A stretch of DNA of 64,000 nt from Paracoccus sp. MKU1 (GTDB lineage Bacteria; Pseudomonadota; Alphaproteobacteria; Rhodobacterales; Rhodobacteraceae). Below, one piece after another: positions 26,133-35,135 of this stretch. Each line of letters starts with the position of its first letter. Positions within the stretch are counted from its first letter, which is position 1. The stretch covers positions 23,750 through 87,749 of the forward strand of contig NZ_LLWQ01000207.1 in the NCBI RefSeq assembly GCF_001447385.1, written 5' to 3'. The notes under the pieces are model-generated. The model was not told where the DNA came from, ran no database searches, and saw only the letters and a list, made by a program, of their open reading frames with translations. A program made the translations under genes and the position numbers.

Positions 26133-26163
26133 ACAATTATATAATTTCATATGTTTTGTTCTA
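26133..26163 (-). promoter_or_regulatory. Bipartite promoter/operator element of the importer operon
   Basis: ACAATTATATAAT (26133-26145), 12 bases, GTTCTA (26158-26163): the same two blocks at the same distance as at 22336-22366. On the minus strand it reads TAGAAC-N16-TATAAT, pointing at the ATPase gene about 160 bases away. The remainder of the 622-bp gap 25976-26597 contains short open frames on both strands but none with a ribosome site or recognisable protein; the promoter of the plus-strand operon starting at 26598 must also lie there. Confidence 0.55.
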
Positions 26164-26597
26164 TTTATTTGAAATCTCTGCGCCCCAGTCTCCGACCGCT
26201 GAAAGATGCCTCTGTTGCCGGAATGGGCTGGGAAGGCTCCGCCTTTCCTCGGACTGGGCCGTTCCACGGCATCCGTGACCGGGACACCAAGCGCGGTGCA
26301 GCCGTTCGGGACGGAAACGCGGACTGGAAGCTTGGCGACTTCACGGCCGAACCGGGCTTCGCTGCGGCGGGGTGGTCCTGCGGCCGGAATTGTTGCAGGA
26401 TGGGATCATGCGACAGCCTTGCGATATGCGATCCGGTGGAGGGATGATCTCCGCCCCGGTTCAATGGCGCCTGAACCGTCTTTACGACGGATTCGTGCAA
26501 GCCAATGACGAATCGGCGCAACTTGATGCCATCCCAACCGGGCTATTTCGGGATATCGCTGATCAGGCCCCCATCTCTGCCCGAGGGAAAGAGGGAT

Positions 26598-27248
26598 ATG
26601 GAAATATTTGGTTTCATTGCGAATAACTGGCCGGTGATCCTGCGTCTGGCGGGCGAGCACATCTCGATCGTCGCGGTGGCCGTGGGGCTGGCGATCCTGA
26701 CCGGCGTGCCCATCGGCATCGCCATCACCCAGAACCGGCGCGTCGCGGATGCGGTGCTCTATGTCGCCTCGATCATCGTCACGATCCCCTCGATCGCGCT
26801 TTTCGGGCTGATGATCCCGATCCTGTCCAAGATCGGCCAGGGGATCGGCTGGCTGCCCGCGGTGATCGCGATCCTGCTCTATTCGCAGCTGCCCATCGTG
26901 CGCAACACCTATACCGCCATCACCAATGTCGATCCGGCGCTGCGCGAGGCGGCGACGGGCATGGGCATGACGCCGTTCCAGCGGCTGACCCGGCTGGAGA
27001 TCCCCATCGCGATCCCGGTCATCATGGCGGGCGTGCGGACCGCGGTGGTCATGAATATCGGCGTCGCGGCCATCGCCGCCTATATCGGCGCCGGCGGTCT
27101 GGGGGTGCTGATCGCGCGCGGCATCTCGCAGACCGATCCGCGCCAGCTGATCACCGGCGCGCTGGCCGTCTCCCTTCTCGCCATCTTGGCCGACTGGGCG
27201 CTTTTGCAATTGCAGAAGCGGCTGACCCCGGCCGGGCTGAAACGCTGA
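26598..27248 (+). CDS. Quaternary-amine (OpuC/YehYW type) ABC transporter permease
   Basis: Membrane permease of 216 residues with five or six helices. Typical of the OpuCB/OpuCD family are SIIVTIPSIALFGLMIP, LLYSQLPIVRNTYTAI, the coupling region ATGMGMTPFQRLTRLEIP, and NIGVAAIAAYIGAGGLG. I start at ATG 26598 (MEIFGFIANN) with a GAGGGAT site; an in-frame start at 26505 adds a stretch unlike the family. First of four importer genes (two permeases, ATPase, receptor), the layout used for betaine, choline or proline-betaine uptake. Confidence 0.9.
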   Translation: MEIFGFIANNWPVILRLAGEHISIVAVAVGLAILTGVPIGIAITQNRRVADAVLYVASIIVTIPSIALFGLMIPILSKIGQGIGWLPAVIAILLYSQLPIVRNTYTAITNVDPALREAATGMGMTPFQRLTRLEIPIAIPVIMAGVRTAVVMNIGVAAIAAYIGAGGLGVLIARGISQTDPRQLITGALAVSLLAILADWALLQLQKRLTPAGLKR

Positions 27249-27273
27249 CGCTTCCGAGCAAGGACCTTAGCAG

Positions 27274-28422
27274 ATGATCCGACTCGAAGACCTGACCAAG
27301 AGATTCAAGACCCCCGGCGCCGACATCGTGGCCGCCGACCGGGTGAACATGGAAGTGCCCACCGGCGAGATCTGCATCCTGCTGGGGCCCTCGGGCTGCG
27401 GCAAGACCACCGCGCTGAAGATGATCAACCGGCTGATCCCGCCCACCAGCGGCAAGATCTATATCAACGGCGAAGACACCTCGCAGCTGGACGACATTCA
27501 GCTGCGCCGCAATATCGGCTATGTGATCCAGCAGATCGGCCTGTTCCCGAACATGACGATCGAGGAAAACATCTGCGTCGTCCCCCGGCTGCTGAACTGG
27601 GACATCCGCAAGGCCCGGCAGCGCGCCGCCGACCTGCTGGACCTGGTGGGCCTGGACCCGCGCCAGTTCCTGCGCCGCTACCCCAAGGAGCTGTCGGGCG
27701 GCCAGCAGCAGCGCGTCGGCGTGATCCGGGCGCTGGCCGCCGATCCGCCGGTGATGCTGATGGACGAGCCCTTCGGCGCCATCGACCCGATCAACCGCGA
27801 GATCATCCAGGACGAGTTCCTGAAGATGCAGGCCGAGCTGAAGAAGACCATCATGTTCGTCAGCCACGACATCGACGAGGCGGTGAAGATGGGCGACAAG
27901 ATCGCCATCTTCCGCGCCGGCCGGATCGAGCAATACGACACGCCCGACATGATCCTGGCCCATCCCGCCAATGCCTTCGTCGCCGATTTCGTGGGCGCCG
28001 ACCGCACGCTCAAGCGGCTGCGGCTGGTCACGGCCGAAGAGGTGGCCTCCGCCGAGGTGCCGGTGACCGCGCGGTCGACCAAAGTGTCCGACGCGCTGCA
28101 CCAGCTGACCGTCGCCAAGGCGCGCCGCGCCGTCGTCATCGACAGCGACCGCCGCCCGGTGGGCTTCGTGACCGCCGAGGAAATGGCCGGCGCCTCGGGC
28201 ACGGTCCGGGACTTCGCCCATCCGCTGCCCGCGACCGTGCCGGTCCGCGCCGACCTGCGTGCCGTGGTTTCGGAAATGTTCGCGCATGACACGATGTGGC
28301 TGGCCTGCACCGACGACCACGGCCGTTTCGCGGGCGTCATCACCCAGCCGGACGTGACCGCGGCATTGCGCGCGACCTATGGCCCCGACAAGGGCGCAAG
28401 ACCGGAACAGGAGGCGTCATGA
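27274..28422 (+). CDS. Quaternary-amine ABC transporter ATPase with CBS domains
   Basis: ProV/OpuCA-type ATPase of 382 residues. Walker A GPSGCGKTT, signature LSGGQQQRVGVIRAL, Walker B VMLMDEPFGAID, switch His in FVSHDIDEAVKMGDKIAIF. Residues from about 260 to 370 form a tandem CBS region (ARRAVVIDSDRRPVGFVTAEEM and WLACTDDHGRFAGVITQPDV), which in OpuA-type systems senses ionic strength. Overlaps the next permease by four bases. Confidence 0.92.
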   Translation: MIRLEDLTKRFKTPGADIVAADRVNMEVPTGEICILLGPSGCGKTTALKMINRLIPPTSGKIYINGEDTSQLDDIQLRRNIGYVIQQIGLFPNMTIEENICVVPRLLNWDIRKARQRAADLLDLVGLDPRQFLRRYPKELSGGQQQRVGVIRALAADPPVMLMDEPFGAIDPINREIIQDEFLKMQAELKKTIMFVSHDIDEAVKMGDKIAIFRAGRIEQYDTPDMILAHPANAFVADFVGADRTLKRLRLVTAEEVASAEVPVTARSTKVSDALHQLTVAKARRAVVIDSDRRPVGFVTAEEMAGASGTVRDFAHPLPATVPVRADLRAVVSEMFAHDTMWLACTDDHGRFAGVITQPDVTAALRATYGPDKGARPEQEAS

Positions 28423-29141
28423 CACGCTGGCTCGGTCTCGGGCGCATGGCGATGATGCCGCTGGTCTTCCTGCTGGGCATCTGGGTGGCGACCTCGGGGT
28501 TGCTGGACCAGATGGCGATATACTGGGACGACATCACCTATCTGACGCGCCAGCATGTGTTCCTGGTCGCCAGTTCCGGCGGGGCGGCGATCCTGGCGGG
28601 TGTGCCGGTGGGCATCTGGCTGTCGCGTCCCTCGATGGAGCGCTATGCCGAGACGGTGATGCAGGTCTTCAACATCGGCACCACCATCCCGACGCTCGCC
28701 GTCATCGCGCTGTCGATGACGCTTCTGGGCATCGGCTTTCCGCCGGCCTTCTTCGGGCTGTTCGTGGCCTCGCTGCTGCCCATCGTGCGCAATACCTATG
28801 CCGGGCTGCTGGCCGTGCCCTCGCATCTGAAGGAGGCCGCGACCGGCATGGGCATGACGCAGCGGCAGGTCCTGATGCGGGTCGAGATCCCGAATGCGCT
28901 CTATGTCATCTTCTCGGGCATCCGCACGGCGCTGGCGATCAACGTGGGCACGACGCCGCTGGCCTTCCTGATCGGCGGCGGGGGCCTGGGCGAACTGATC
29001 TTCACCGGCATCGACCTGATGGACACGGGCATGTTGCTGGCGGGCGCGATCCCGACGGCGGCGCTGGCCGTGGCCGTGGATTTCCTGATGGGACAGGCGC
29101 AACTGCGGCTGATCCCCAAGGGCGTGAATCCGCTTCGATAA
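28419..29141 (+). CDS. Quaternary-amine ABC transporter permease (second)
   Basis: Membrane permease of 240 residues, paralogue of the first permease. Conserved elements: FNIGTTIPTLAVIALSMTLLGIG, LPIVRNTYAGLLAVP, KEAATGMGMTQRQVLMRVEIP and TALAINVGTTPLAFLIGGGGLG. ATG 28419 overlaps the ATPase stop (ATGA), and GGAGGCG lies upstream. Two different permeases make a heterodimeric channel, as in OpuCB/OpuCD and YehW/YehY. Confidence 0.91.
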   Translation: MTRWLGLGRMAMMPLVFLLGIWVATSGLLDQMAIYWDDITYLTRQHVFLVASSGGAAILAGVPVGIWLSRPSMERYAETVMQVFNIGTTIPTLAVIALSMTLLGIGFPPAFFGLFVASLLPIVRNTYAGLLAVPSHLKEAATGMGMTQRQVLMRVEIPNALYVIFSGIRTALAINVGTTPLAFLIGGGGLGELIFTGIDLMDTGMLLAGAIPTAALAVAVDFLMGQAQLRLIPKGVNPLR

Positions 29142-29179
29142 GGCGGAACAATAACCAACAACCAAAGGGAGCCAACAGA

Positions 29180-30064
29180 ATGAACATCACCATAAAATCC
29201 GGCCTTGCGGCACTGGCCCTCGCGGCGTTCGCGACCGGCGCGCAGGCGGCCGACATCGTCGTCGGCGGCAAGAACTTCACCGAACAGCAGATCCTGTCCG
29301 CCATCACCCAGCAGGTGCTGGAGGCGAACGGCCACAGGGTCGACAACCGCGCCGGCATGGGCTCGGCCGCGGTGCGCCAGGCGATGGAGAACGGCCAGAT
29401 CGACGTCTATTGGGAATATACCGGCACCTCGCTCATCACCTACAACAACATCGAGGAAAAGCTGGACCCGCAGCAGACCTATGACACGGTCAAGGAACTG
29501 GACGCCCAGAAGGGCATCGTCTGGCTGAACCCGTCCGAGGCGAACAACACCTATGCCCTGGCGATGCGCGCGGCGGATGCCAGCGAAAAGGGCATCGCGT
29601 CCATTTCCGACCTGGCGGGGGCGATCAACGGCGGCCAGGGCCTGACCTTCGGCTCGAACGCCGAATTCTATGCCCGCCCGGACGGGCTGAAACCGCTGGA
29701 GACGGCCTATGGCTTCGAGTTCGGCCGCGCCAATGTCAAGCGCATGGATACCGGGCTGGTCTATCAGGCGCTGCGGGACGGGCAGGTCGATGTGGGGCTG
29801 GTCTTTGCCACCGATGGCCGCATTCCCGCCTTCGACTTCACCGTGCTGGAGGACGACCAGGGCTATTTCCCCAGCTATGCGCTGGCACCCGTGATCCGCA
29901 CCGAGGTGCTGGAGGCGAATCCCGATATCGGCGATCTGCTGAACGGGGTGGCGGCCAAGCTGGACGATCAGGTCATGGCCGCGCTGAATGCCAGCGTCGA
30001 CGTGGACAAGGTCTCGGTCGAGAACGCGGCGGCGAAGTTCTTGCAGGACAACGGCCTCAACTGA
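29180..30064 (+). CDS. Quaternary-amine ABC transporter substrate-binding protein (OpuCC/OsmF type)
   Basis: Periplasmic receptor of 294 residues. Signal peptide of about 23 residues (LALAAFATGAQAA); mature start DIVVGGKNFTEQQILS, then NGQIDVYWEYTGTSLITY, the signature of OpuAC-type class F receptors. Aromatic residues in such proteins cage a trimethylammonium group. AAAGGGAG precedes ATG 29180. Last gene of the importer; the catabolic genes follow 65 bases later, so they probably share a transcript. Confidence 0.92.
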   Translation: MNITIKSGLAALALAAFATGAQAADIVVGGKNFTEQQILSAITQQVLEANGHRVDNRAGMGSAAVRQAMENGQIDVYWEYTGTSLITYNNIEEKLDPQQTYDTVKELDAQKGIVWLNPSEANNTYALAMRAADASEKGIASISDLAGAINGGQGLTFGSNAEFYARPDGLKPLETAYGFEFGRANVKRMDTGLVYQALRDGQVDVGLVFATDGRIPAFDFTVLEDDQGYFPSYALAPVIRTEVLEANPDIGDLLNGVAAKLDDQVMAALNASVDVDKVSVENAAAKFLQDNGLN

Positions 30065-30129
30065 GGCGGGCCGGCGGGGGCGGCATGCGCCCCTGCCGGC
30101 TGGGCGGCGATGCGAAAGGGCCGAAGGCG

Positions 30130-31005
30130 ATGACGACCAGCAAGACGATCACCATCGGCGCCGCGCAGTTCTCCAGCGAGATCGGCGATGTCGATGCCAA
30201 TCTGGAGCGCCACCTGCACTGGATCGCACGGGGACGCGAGGCGGGCCTGGACATGCTGGTCATGCCGGAACTGTCCCTGACCGGCCATTACGGGTCCGAG
30301 CATCTGCTCGACGCCGCCATGTCGCGCAAGGACCCGCGGCTGAAGCGGCTGGCCGAGGCGGCGGGCCCGATGGCCGTGACGCTGGGCTTCATCGAGGAAG
30401 GGCCGGCCGCGCAATTCTACAACGCGGCTGCGATCCTGTGCGACGGGCGGATGATCCATCTGCACCGCAAGGTGAACCTGCCCACCTATGGCAAGCTGGA
30501 AGAGGGCAAGCATTACGCGCCCGGCCGCTTCGTCGAGACCTGCGAACTGGACGGGCATTGGCGCGCGGGCCTTCTGATCTGCGCCGATGTCTGGAACCCG
30601 GCGCTGACCCATCTGGCCTTCCTGCATGGCGCCACCCTGCTGATCTGCCCGGTCAGCTCCGGCGAGGAGGCGGTGGGCGCCGATTTCGACAATCCCGGCG
30701 GCTGGGCGCTGACCTGCCGCTTCTATGCGATGATCTACGGCGCCCCGGTCGTCATGGTGAACCGCACCGGGACCGAGCGCGACCTGACCTTCTGGGGCGG
30801 TTCGCGCATCATCGATCCCTTCGGGCGCGAACTGGTCGTCGCCGGTTCCGGCGATGAGATGATCTCCGCCACGCTGGATTACGACGTGCTGCGCCGCGCG
30901 CGCCACCTGCTGCCCACCGTCCGCGACAGCAACCTGGCGCTGGTCCAGCGCGAGACGGCGCGGCTGATCGACACCCTGGGCGTCCCGGATTTCGTCCGCG
31001 AATGA
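30130..31005 (+). CDS. Nitrilase-superfamily carbon-nitrogen hydrolase
   Basis: Amidase-type hydrolase of about 291 residues. Catalytic triad readable: Glu47 in VMPELSLTGHYG, Lys114 in HRKVNLPTYG and Cys151 in LLICADVWNP. The TYG after the lysine and the single-domain length suggest an amidase of the carbamoylputrescine-amidase/omega-amidase branches rather than a true nitrilase. ATG 30130 starts the conserved part; ATG 30085 would add 15 residues. In this cluster it could cleave an amide produced during breakdown of the imported quaternary amine. Substrate unknown. Confidence 0.85.
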   Translation: MTTSKTITIGAAQFSSEIGDVDANLERHLHWIARGREAGLDMLVMPELSLTGHYGSEHLLDAAMSRKDPRLKRLAEAAGPMAVTLGFIEEGPAAQFYNAAAILCDGRMIHLHRKVNLPTYGKLEEGKHYAPGRFVETCELDGHWRAGLLICADVWNPALTHLAFLHGATLLICPVSSGEEAVGADFDNPGGWALTCRFYAMIYGAPVVMVNRTGTERDLTFWGGSRIIDPFGRELVVAGSGDEMISATLDYDVLRRARHLLPTVRDSNLALVQRETARLIDTLGVPDFVRE

Positions 31006-31017
31006 GGCAAGACGACG

Positions 31018-32208
31018 ATGCGCGATTTCCTCCTGAATGACGAGGACCGGGCCTTCCGCACCGAGATCCGCGATTTCCTGGCCCGCGAACTGGCCCCGCG
31101 CGTGGACCGGATCGAGCGCGACCAGGATTTCGCGGCCCAGCTGGAGGTCGCGCAGGCCCTGGGCGAGGCCGGCTATCTGAAGCTGATGTTCCCCGACCTT
31201 TATACCGGCGGCCTGTCGCGGCCCGGCCTGACCCAAGCGGTGATCGTCTCGGAAGAGGCCGCCTATCTGAACTATGCCTTCGAGACGACCATCGCCACGG
31301 CCCTGTCCTGCGCCTACCCGATCCACCGCCATGCCCGCCCGGCGCTGCGCGAACGCTACCTGACGCCGATCCTGGAGGGCCGCGCCGTCGGCTCGATCTG
31401 CATGACCGAGCCGAATGTCGGCTCGGACAGCGCCGGCATGGAGACCGCGATCCGCTTTGACGAAGCCAGCCGCGAATGGGTGATCGACGGGTTCAAGCGC
31501 TATATCTCGAACGCGACCAAGGCCGATGTCTATATCGTCTGGGGAATCACCGATCCCGACGCCGCCCCGCAAAGGGGCATGAGCGCGGTGCTGGTTCCCT
31601 CCGATACCCCCGGCCTGTCCTTTCCCCGCATCTATGACTTCATGGGCCGGCGCGGCTCGGTCGTGGGCGAGGTGGCGCTGGACGGGGTGCGGGTACCGGA
31701 GGAGAACCTGCTGGGAGAGGCGAATGCCGGTTTCCGCATCATGCTGGGGGCCTTCAACTTCGAGCGGGTGATCCTGGGCGGCTCGGGCCTGGGCGTGGCG
31801 CGGGCGGCCTTCGACCTGGCGCGGGACCATGCGCAAAGCCGCGTCAGCTTCGGCGAGAGGCTGGGCCAGAAACAGCTGATCTGGGACATGATCGCGCAGA
31901 TGAGCTGGCGCATAGACGCGGCCGAACTGCTTACCCAGCGGGCGGCCAGGATGTATGACGACGGCATCGGCGGCAAGGACCTGATGCGCGAGGCCAGCCA
32001 GGCCAAGCTGGTCGCGACCGAGACCGCCGTCTTCTGCTCGGACCGCGCGGTGCAGATCCTCGGCGGCGACGGCGTCACCCGCCAATACGGCCGGGCCGAG
32101 CAGCTTTACCGCGATGCCCGCGCGCTGCCCATCGTCGGCGGCAGCTCCGAGATGTGCAAATACCTGATCGCGGCGCGCGAGATGCCGGCGATCCGTCCCA
32201 ATCTGTGA
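31018..32208 (+). CDS. Acyl-CoA dehydrogenase (CaiA-like)
   Basis: FAD enzyme of 396 residues introducing an alpha-beta double bond into an acyl-CoA. Signatures: SICMTEPNVGSDSAGMET (FAD region), QSRVSFGERLGQKQ and AVQILGGDGVTRQYGRAEQLYRD. The position that holds the catalytic Glu in medium-chain enzymes is a Gly here (IVGGSSEM). A Glu on helix G, Glu249 in FNFERVILGG, matches the base of isovaleryl-CoA and long-chain dehydrogenases, so the enzyme should be active. Lies between a hydrolase and a CoA ligase, 12 and 15 bases away. Confidence 0.9.
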   Translation: MRDFLLNDEDRAFRTEIRDFLARELAPRVDRIERDQDFAAQLEVAQALGEAGYLKLMFPDLYTGGLSRPGLTQAVIVSEEAAYLNYAFETTIATALSCAYPIHRHARPALRERYLTPILEGRAVGSICMTEPNVGSDSAGMETAIRFDEASREWVIDGFKRYISNATKADVYIVWGITDPDAAPQRGMSAVLVPSDTPGLSFPRIYDFMGRRGSVVGEVALDGVRVPEENLLGEANAGFRIMLGAFNFERVILGGSGLGVARAAFDLARDHAQSRVSFGERLGQKQLIWDMIAQMSWRIDAAELLTQRAARMYDDGIGGKDLMREASQAKLVATETAVFCSDRAVQILGGDGVTRQYGRAEQLYRDARALPIVGGSSEMCKYLIAAREMPAIRPNL

Positions 32209-32223
32209 CAGCAAGAGAGACCT

Positions 32224-33786
32224 ATGCATATCGCCCGCATTCTGGAGGCTTCCGCCGACCGCTACCCGGATCACCTGGCGCTGGTCTTCGAGGACCGGCG
32301 CTGGACCTATGCCGAATGGCTGGCCCGCGTGCGCCGCTTTGCGCAGGCGCTGTCGGATCTGGGGGTGCGGCCGGGGGACCGCGTGGCCTTCTATGTCTCG
32401 ACCTCGGAAAACTCGGTGACGACCTATTTCGCCTGCCAGATGCTCGGCGCGGTGGCGGTGCCGATGAACTTCCGCCTTTCGGCGGGCGAGGCCGCCTATA
32501 TCCTGCGGGATTCCGGCGCCCGCGTGCTGATCTATGGCCGCAGCCTGACCGAAAACGTCGAACGGATCGCGGCGCAGATGCATTCGGTCCACGATTTCAT
32601 CGGCTGCGCCTATGACCGGGCGCATATCCCCGCCGGCCATCTGCATTTCGATACCCTGGCCGAGCAGACCGCGGACCGGGACGAGCCGCGCATCATTCCC
32701 CCGGGGGATGCGATTTCCTCGCTGGTCTATACCTCGGGGACGACCGGGCGGCCCAAGGGGGTGATCCACACCCATGCCAACGACATCGCCATCGCGATGA
32801 ACTGCGTCATGGAATATTCGCTGAACCACACCGACAAGGCGCTGCATATCGCGCCGCTCTACCATGTGGGCGGCATGCAGGCCTATTTCATTCCGCATCT
32901 GCTGGTCGGCGGCACCAATGTCGTGATCGGCCGCTACGAGGCGGAAAAGACGCTGGACACCATCGCGGCCGAGCGCATCACCACGCTGTTCGCCGTGCCC
33001 ACCCAGATCCAGAAAATGCTGTTCCACCCGCGCTTCCGCGATCAGGACCTCTCCTCGCTGCGGCTGATCACCACCGGCGGCGCGGCCATTTCCGCCGCCA
33101 CGATGGAGCGGGTGATGGCCGAGTTCTGCCCGGCGATCTTCAACGGCTACGGCATGACCGAGGCGTCGCTGACGCTGGTGCTGCATCCGCAGGACGCGCT
33201 GCGCAAGCTGGGGTCCTGCGGCAAGCCGACGCTGATTTCGGAATGCCGGATCGTGACCGACGACCCCGAGCGCGAGGTGCCGCCCTCGGAAACCGTGCCG
33301 CGCGGACAGGTGGGCCAGCTGATCGTGCGCGGCCCGCAGGCGATGCAGGGCTATTGGAACAACCCGTTCGAGACGCAAAAGAAGCTGAAGGCGGGCTGGA
33401 TCTATACCGGCGACCTGTTCAGCCAGGACCGGGACGGGTTCTATTACTTCCACGGCCGGGCCGATGACATGATCGTCTCGGGCGGCGAGAACATCCATCC
33501 GCGCGAGGTCGAGGAGATCCTCTATCGCTGCCATGGCGTGCAGGAGGTGGCGGTCGTCGGGCTGGCGGACGAGAAATGGGGCCAGGCGGTGACGGCCTTC
33601 GTAGTCCGCTCGGACCCGGCGCTGAGCGCGCAGGACCTGGACGCGTTCTGCAAGGCCAGCGACGCTCTGGCGCCCTACAAGCGGCCCCGCCGCTACGAGT
33701 TCCTGGAAAGCCTGCCGCTGAACCCCAGCGGCAAGGTGCTCCGGCGCGAGCTGGTCGCGCGCCATGCCCCGCAGCCGGCCTGTTGA
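32224..33786 (+). CDS. Acyl-CoA synthetase (AMP-forming), CaiC-like
   Basis: ANL-family ligase of 520 residues activating a carboxylate with ATP and CoA. Phosphate loop YTSGTTGRPKG, YGMTEA motif, hinge DGFYYFHGRADDMI with VSGGENIHPREVEE, and the late lysine in NPSGKVLRR. Similar enzymes activate carnitine, crotonobetaine and gamma-butyrobetaine (CaiC). With the dehydrogenase just upstream this gives a thioester route for a betaine-type acid. GAGAGACC lies before ATG 32224. Confidence 0.9.
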   Translation: MHIARILEASADRYPDHLALVFEDRRWTYAEWLARVRRFAQALSDLGVRPGDRVAFYVSTSENSVTTYFACQMLGAVAVPMNFRLSAGEAAYILRDSGARVLIYGRSLTENVERIAAQMHSVHDFIGCAYDRAHIPAGHLHFDTLAEQTADRDEPRIIPPGDAISSLVYTSGTTGRPKGVIHTHANDIAIAMNCVMEYSLNHTDKALHIAPLYHVGGMQAYFIPHLLVGGTNVVIGRYEAEKTLDTIAAERITTLFAVPTQIQKMLFHPRFRDQDLSSLRLITTGGAAISAATMERVMAEFCPAIFNGYGMTEASLTLVLHPQDALRKLGSCGKPTLISECRIVTDDPEREVPPSETVPRGQVGQLIVRGPQAMQGYWNNPFETQKKLKAGWIYTGDLFSQDRDGFYYFHGRADDMIVSGGENIHPREVEEILYRCHGVQEVAVVGLADEKWGQAVTAFVVRSDPALSAQDLDAFCKASDALAPYKRPRRYEFLESLPLNPSGKVLRRELVARHAPQPAC

Positions 33787-33796
33787 GGACAGCATC

Positions 33797-35122
33797 ATGC
33801 CATCGAATTTTCACGATTTCCTGCACGACATGCGCGCGGAGGACATGCCGGATGCGGTGCTGGACCTTGGCCGCCGCTGGCTTCTGGACCTGCTGGGGGT
33901 CGCGGCGGGCGGCAGCCGGACGCGGCTGTCGCGCATCATCCGCGACCATGCGGCGGCGCATTTCGGCGCGGGGGGCCGCGCGGCCCCGATGCTGATGGAC
34001 GGCCGCGGGGTCAGCCCGGCGGGCGCGGCGCTGGCGGGCGGCATGACCATCGACGCGCTGGACGGCCATGACGGGCACAAGCTGACCAAGGGCCATGTCG
34101 GTTGCGGCAGCCTGCCCGCGCTGCTGGCGCTGATGCAGGCCGAGGGACGGACGGATGACCGCGCGCTTCTGGCCGGGCTGGTCGTCGGATACGAGATCGG
34201 GACGCGCGCGGGCATCGCCCTGCACCGCACCGCCTGCGACTATCACACCTCGGGCGCCTGGATCGCGGTGGCGGCGGCGTCGCTGGGCGCGCGGGTGCTG
34301 GGGCTGGACGCGGCGCGGACGCGCGAGGCCGTGGGCATCGCCGAATATCACGGCCCGCGCAGCCAGATGATGCGGTGCATCGACCATCCGACCATGGTCA
34401 AGGACGGCTCGGGCTGGGGCGCGATGGCCGGGGTCTCGGCCGCCTATCTGGCGGCGGCGGGCTTTACCGGCGCCCCGGCGATCACCGTCGAGGGCGCGGA
34501 TGTCGCCGACCTCTGGGCCGATCTGGGCACGAACTGGCGCATCGCCGAGCAGTATTTCAAGCCCTGGCCGGTCTGCCGCTGGGCGCAGCCCTCCGTGCAG
34601 GCGGTGCTGGACCTGCGGGCGCGGCATGGGGTGACCGCCGATCAGGTCGAGCGGATCGAGATCGCCACCTTCCACCAGTCCCGCCGCCTGGCCGCCCGCG
34701 ATCCGGCCAGCACCGAAGAGGCGCAGTATTCCACCGCCTACCCCGCCGCCGTGGCGCTGGTGCGGGGCCGCGTCGATCCCGCGGACGTGGCCGAGGACGG
34801 CTTGGCCGACCCGCTGATCCGCAGCCTTGCCGCCGGCATGACCGTCAGCGAGCGCGAGGATTTCAATGCCGCCTTCCCGGCCCGCCGGTTCGCCGATGTG
34901 CGGCTGGTGATGAAGGACGGCCGGGTGCTGGACTCCGGCCCGACCGAGGCGGCGGGCGACCCCGAGGCACCGGCGCCGATGGATGCGGTGCGCGCCAAGT
35001 TCCGCGCCTATGCCGCGCCGGTTCTGGGCGAGGTTCGCGCCGCCGATCTGGAAAAGGCGGTGGACCGGCTGGGCGACGGCGGCGGCACGGGGACCCTGTT
35101 CGGCCTGCTGGGCGCTGCCTGA
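33797..35122 (+). CDS. MmgE/PrpD family protein
   Basis: About 441 residues. Family strings: LDLLGVAAGGSRTRLSRI, GMTIDALDGHDGHKLTKGHVGCG, GYEIGTRAGIALHRT, YHTSGAWIAVAAA, and NWRIAEQYFKPWPVCRWAQP. Members include 2-methylcitrate dehydratase and cis-aconitate decarboxylase, but many have unknown roles as dehydratases or decarboxylases. ATG 33797 (MPSNFHDF) follows GAGGA; the upstream extension lies within the ligase gene. Could hydrate or dehydrate the enoyl/hydroxy intermediate of the pathway. Last plus-strand gene of the cluster. Confidence 0.85.
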   Translation: MPSNFHDFLHDMRAEDMPDAVLDLGRRWLLDLLGVAAGGSRTRLSRIIRDHAAAHFGAGGRAAPMLMDGRGVSPAGAALAGGMTIDALDGHDGHKLTKGHVGCGSLPALLALMQAEGRTDDRALLAGLVVGYEIGTRAGIALHRTACDYHTSGAWIAVAAASLGARVLGLDAARTREAVGIAEYHGPRSQMMRCIDHPTMVKDGSGWGAMAGVSAAYLAAAGFTGAPAITVEGADVADLWADLGTNWRIAEQYFKPWPVCRWAQPSVQAVLDLRARHGVTADQVERIEIATFHQSRRLAARDPASTEEAQYSTAYPAAVALVRGRVDPADVAEDGLADPLIRSLAAGMTVSEREDFNAAFPARRFADVRLVMKDGRVLDSGPTEAAGDPEAPAPMDAVRAKFRAYAAPVLGEVRAADLEKAVDRLGDGGGTGTLFGLLGAA

Positions 35123-35135
35123 GCGGCGGTCGGGT

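Noticed and set aside
26206..26508. A 100-codon plus-strand ORF in the gap before the quaternary-amine importer
   Set aside because: No ribosome site, no recognisable family and irregular codon bias; more likely promoter DNA.
29968..33798. A 1276-codon open frame on the minus strand antisense to the nitrilase, acyl-CoA dehydrogenase and ligase genes
   Set aside because: It mirrors high-GC third positions of well-recognised plus-strand enzymes, is rich in His, Arg, Ala and Gly, and has no domain; a shadow frame.
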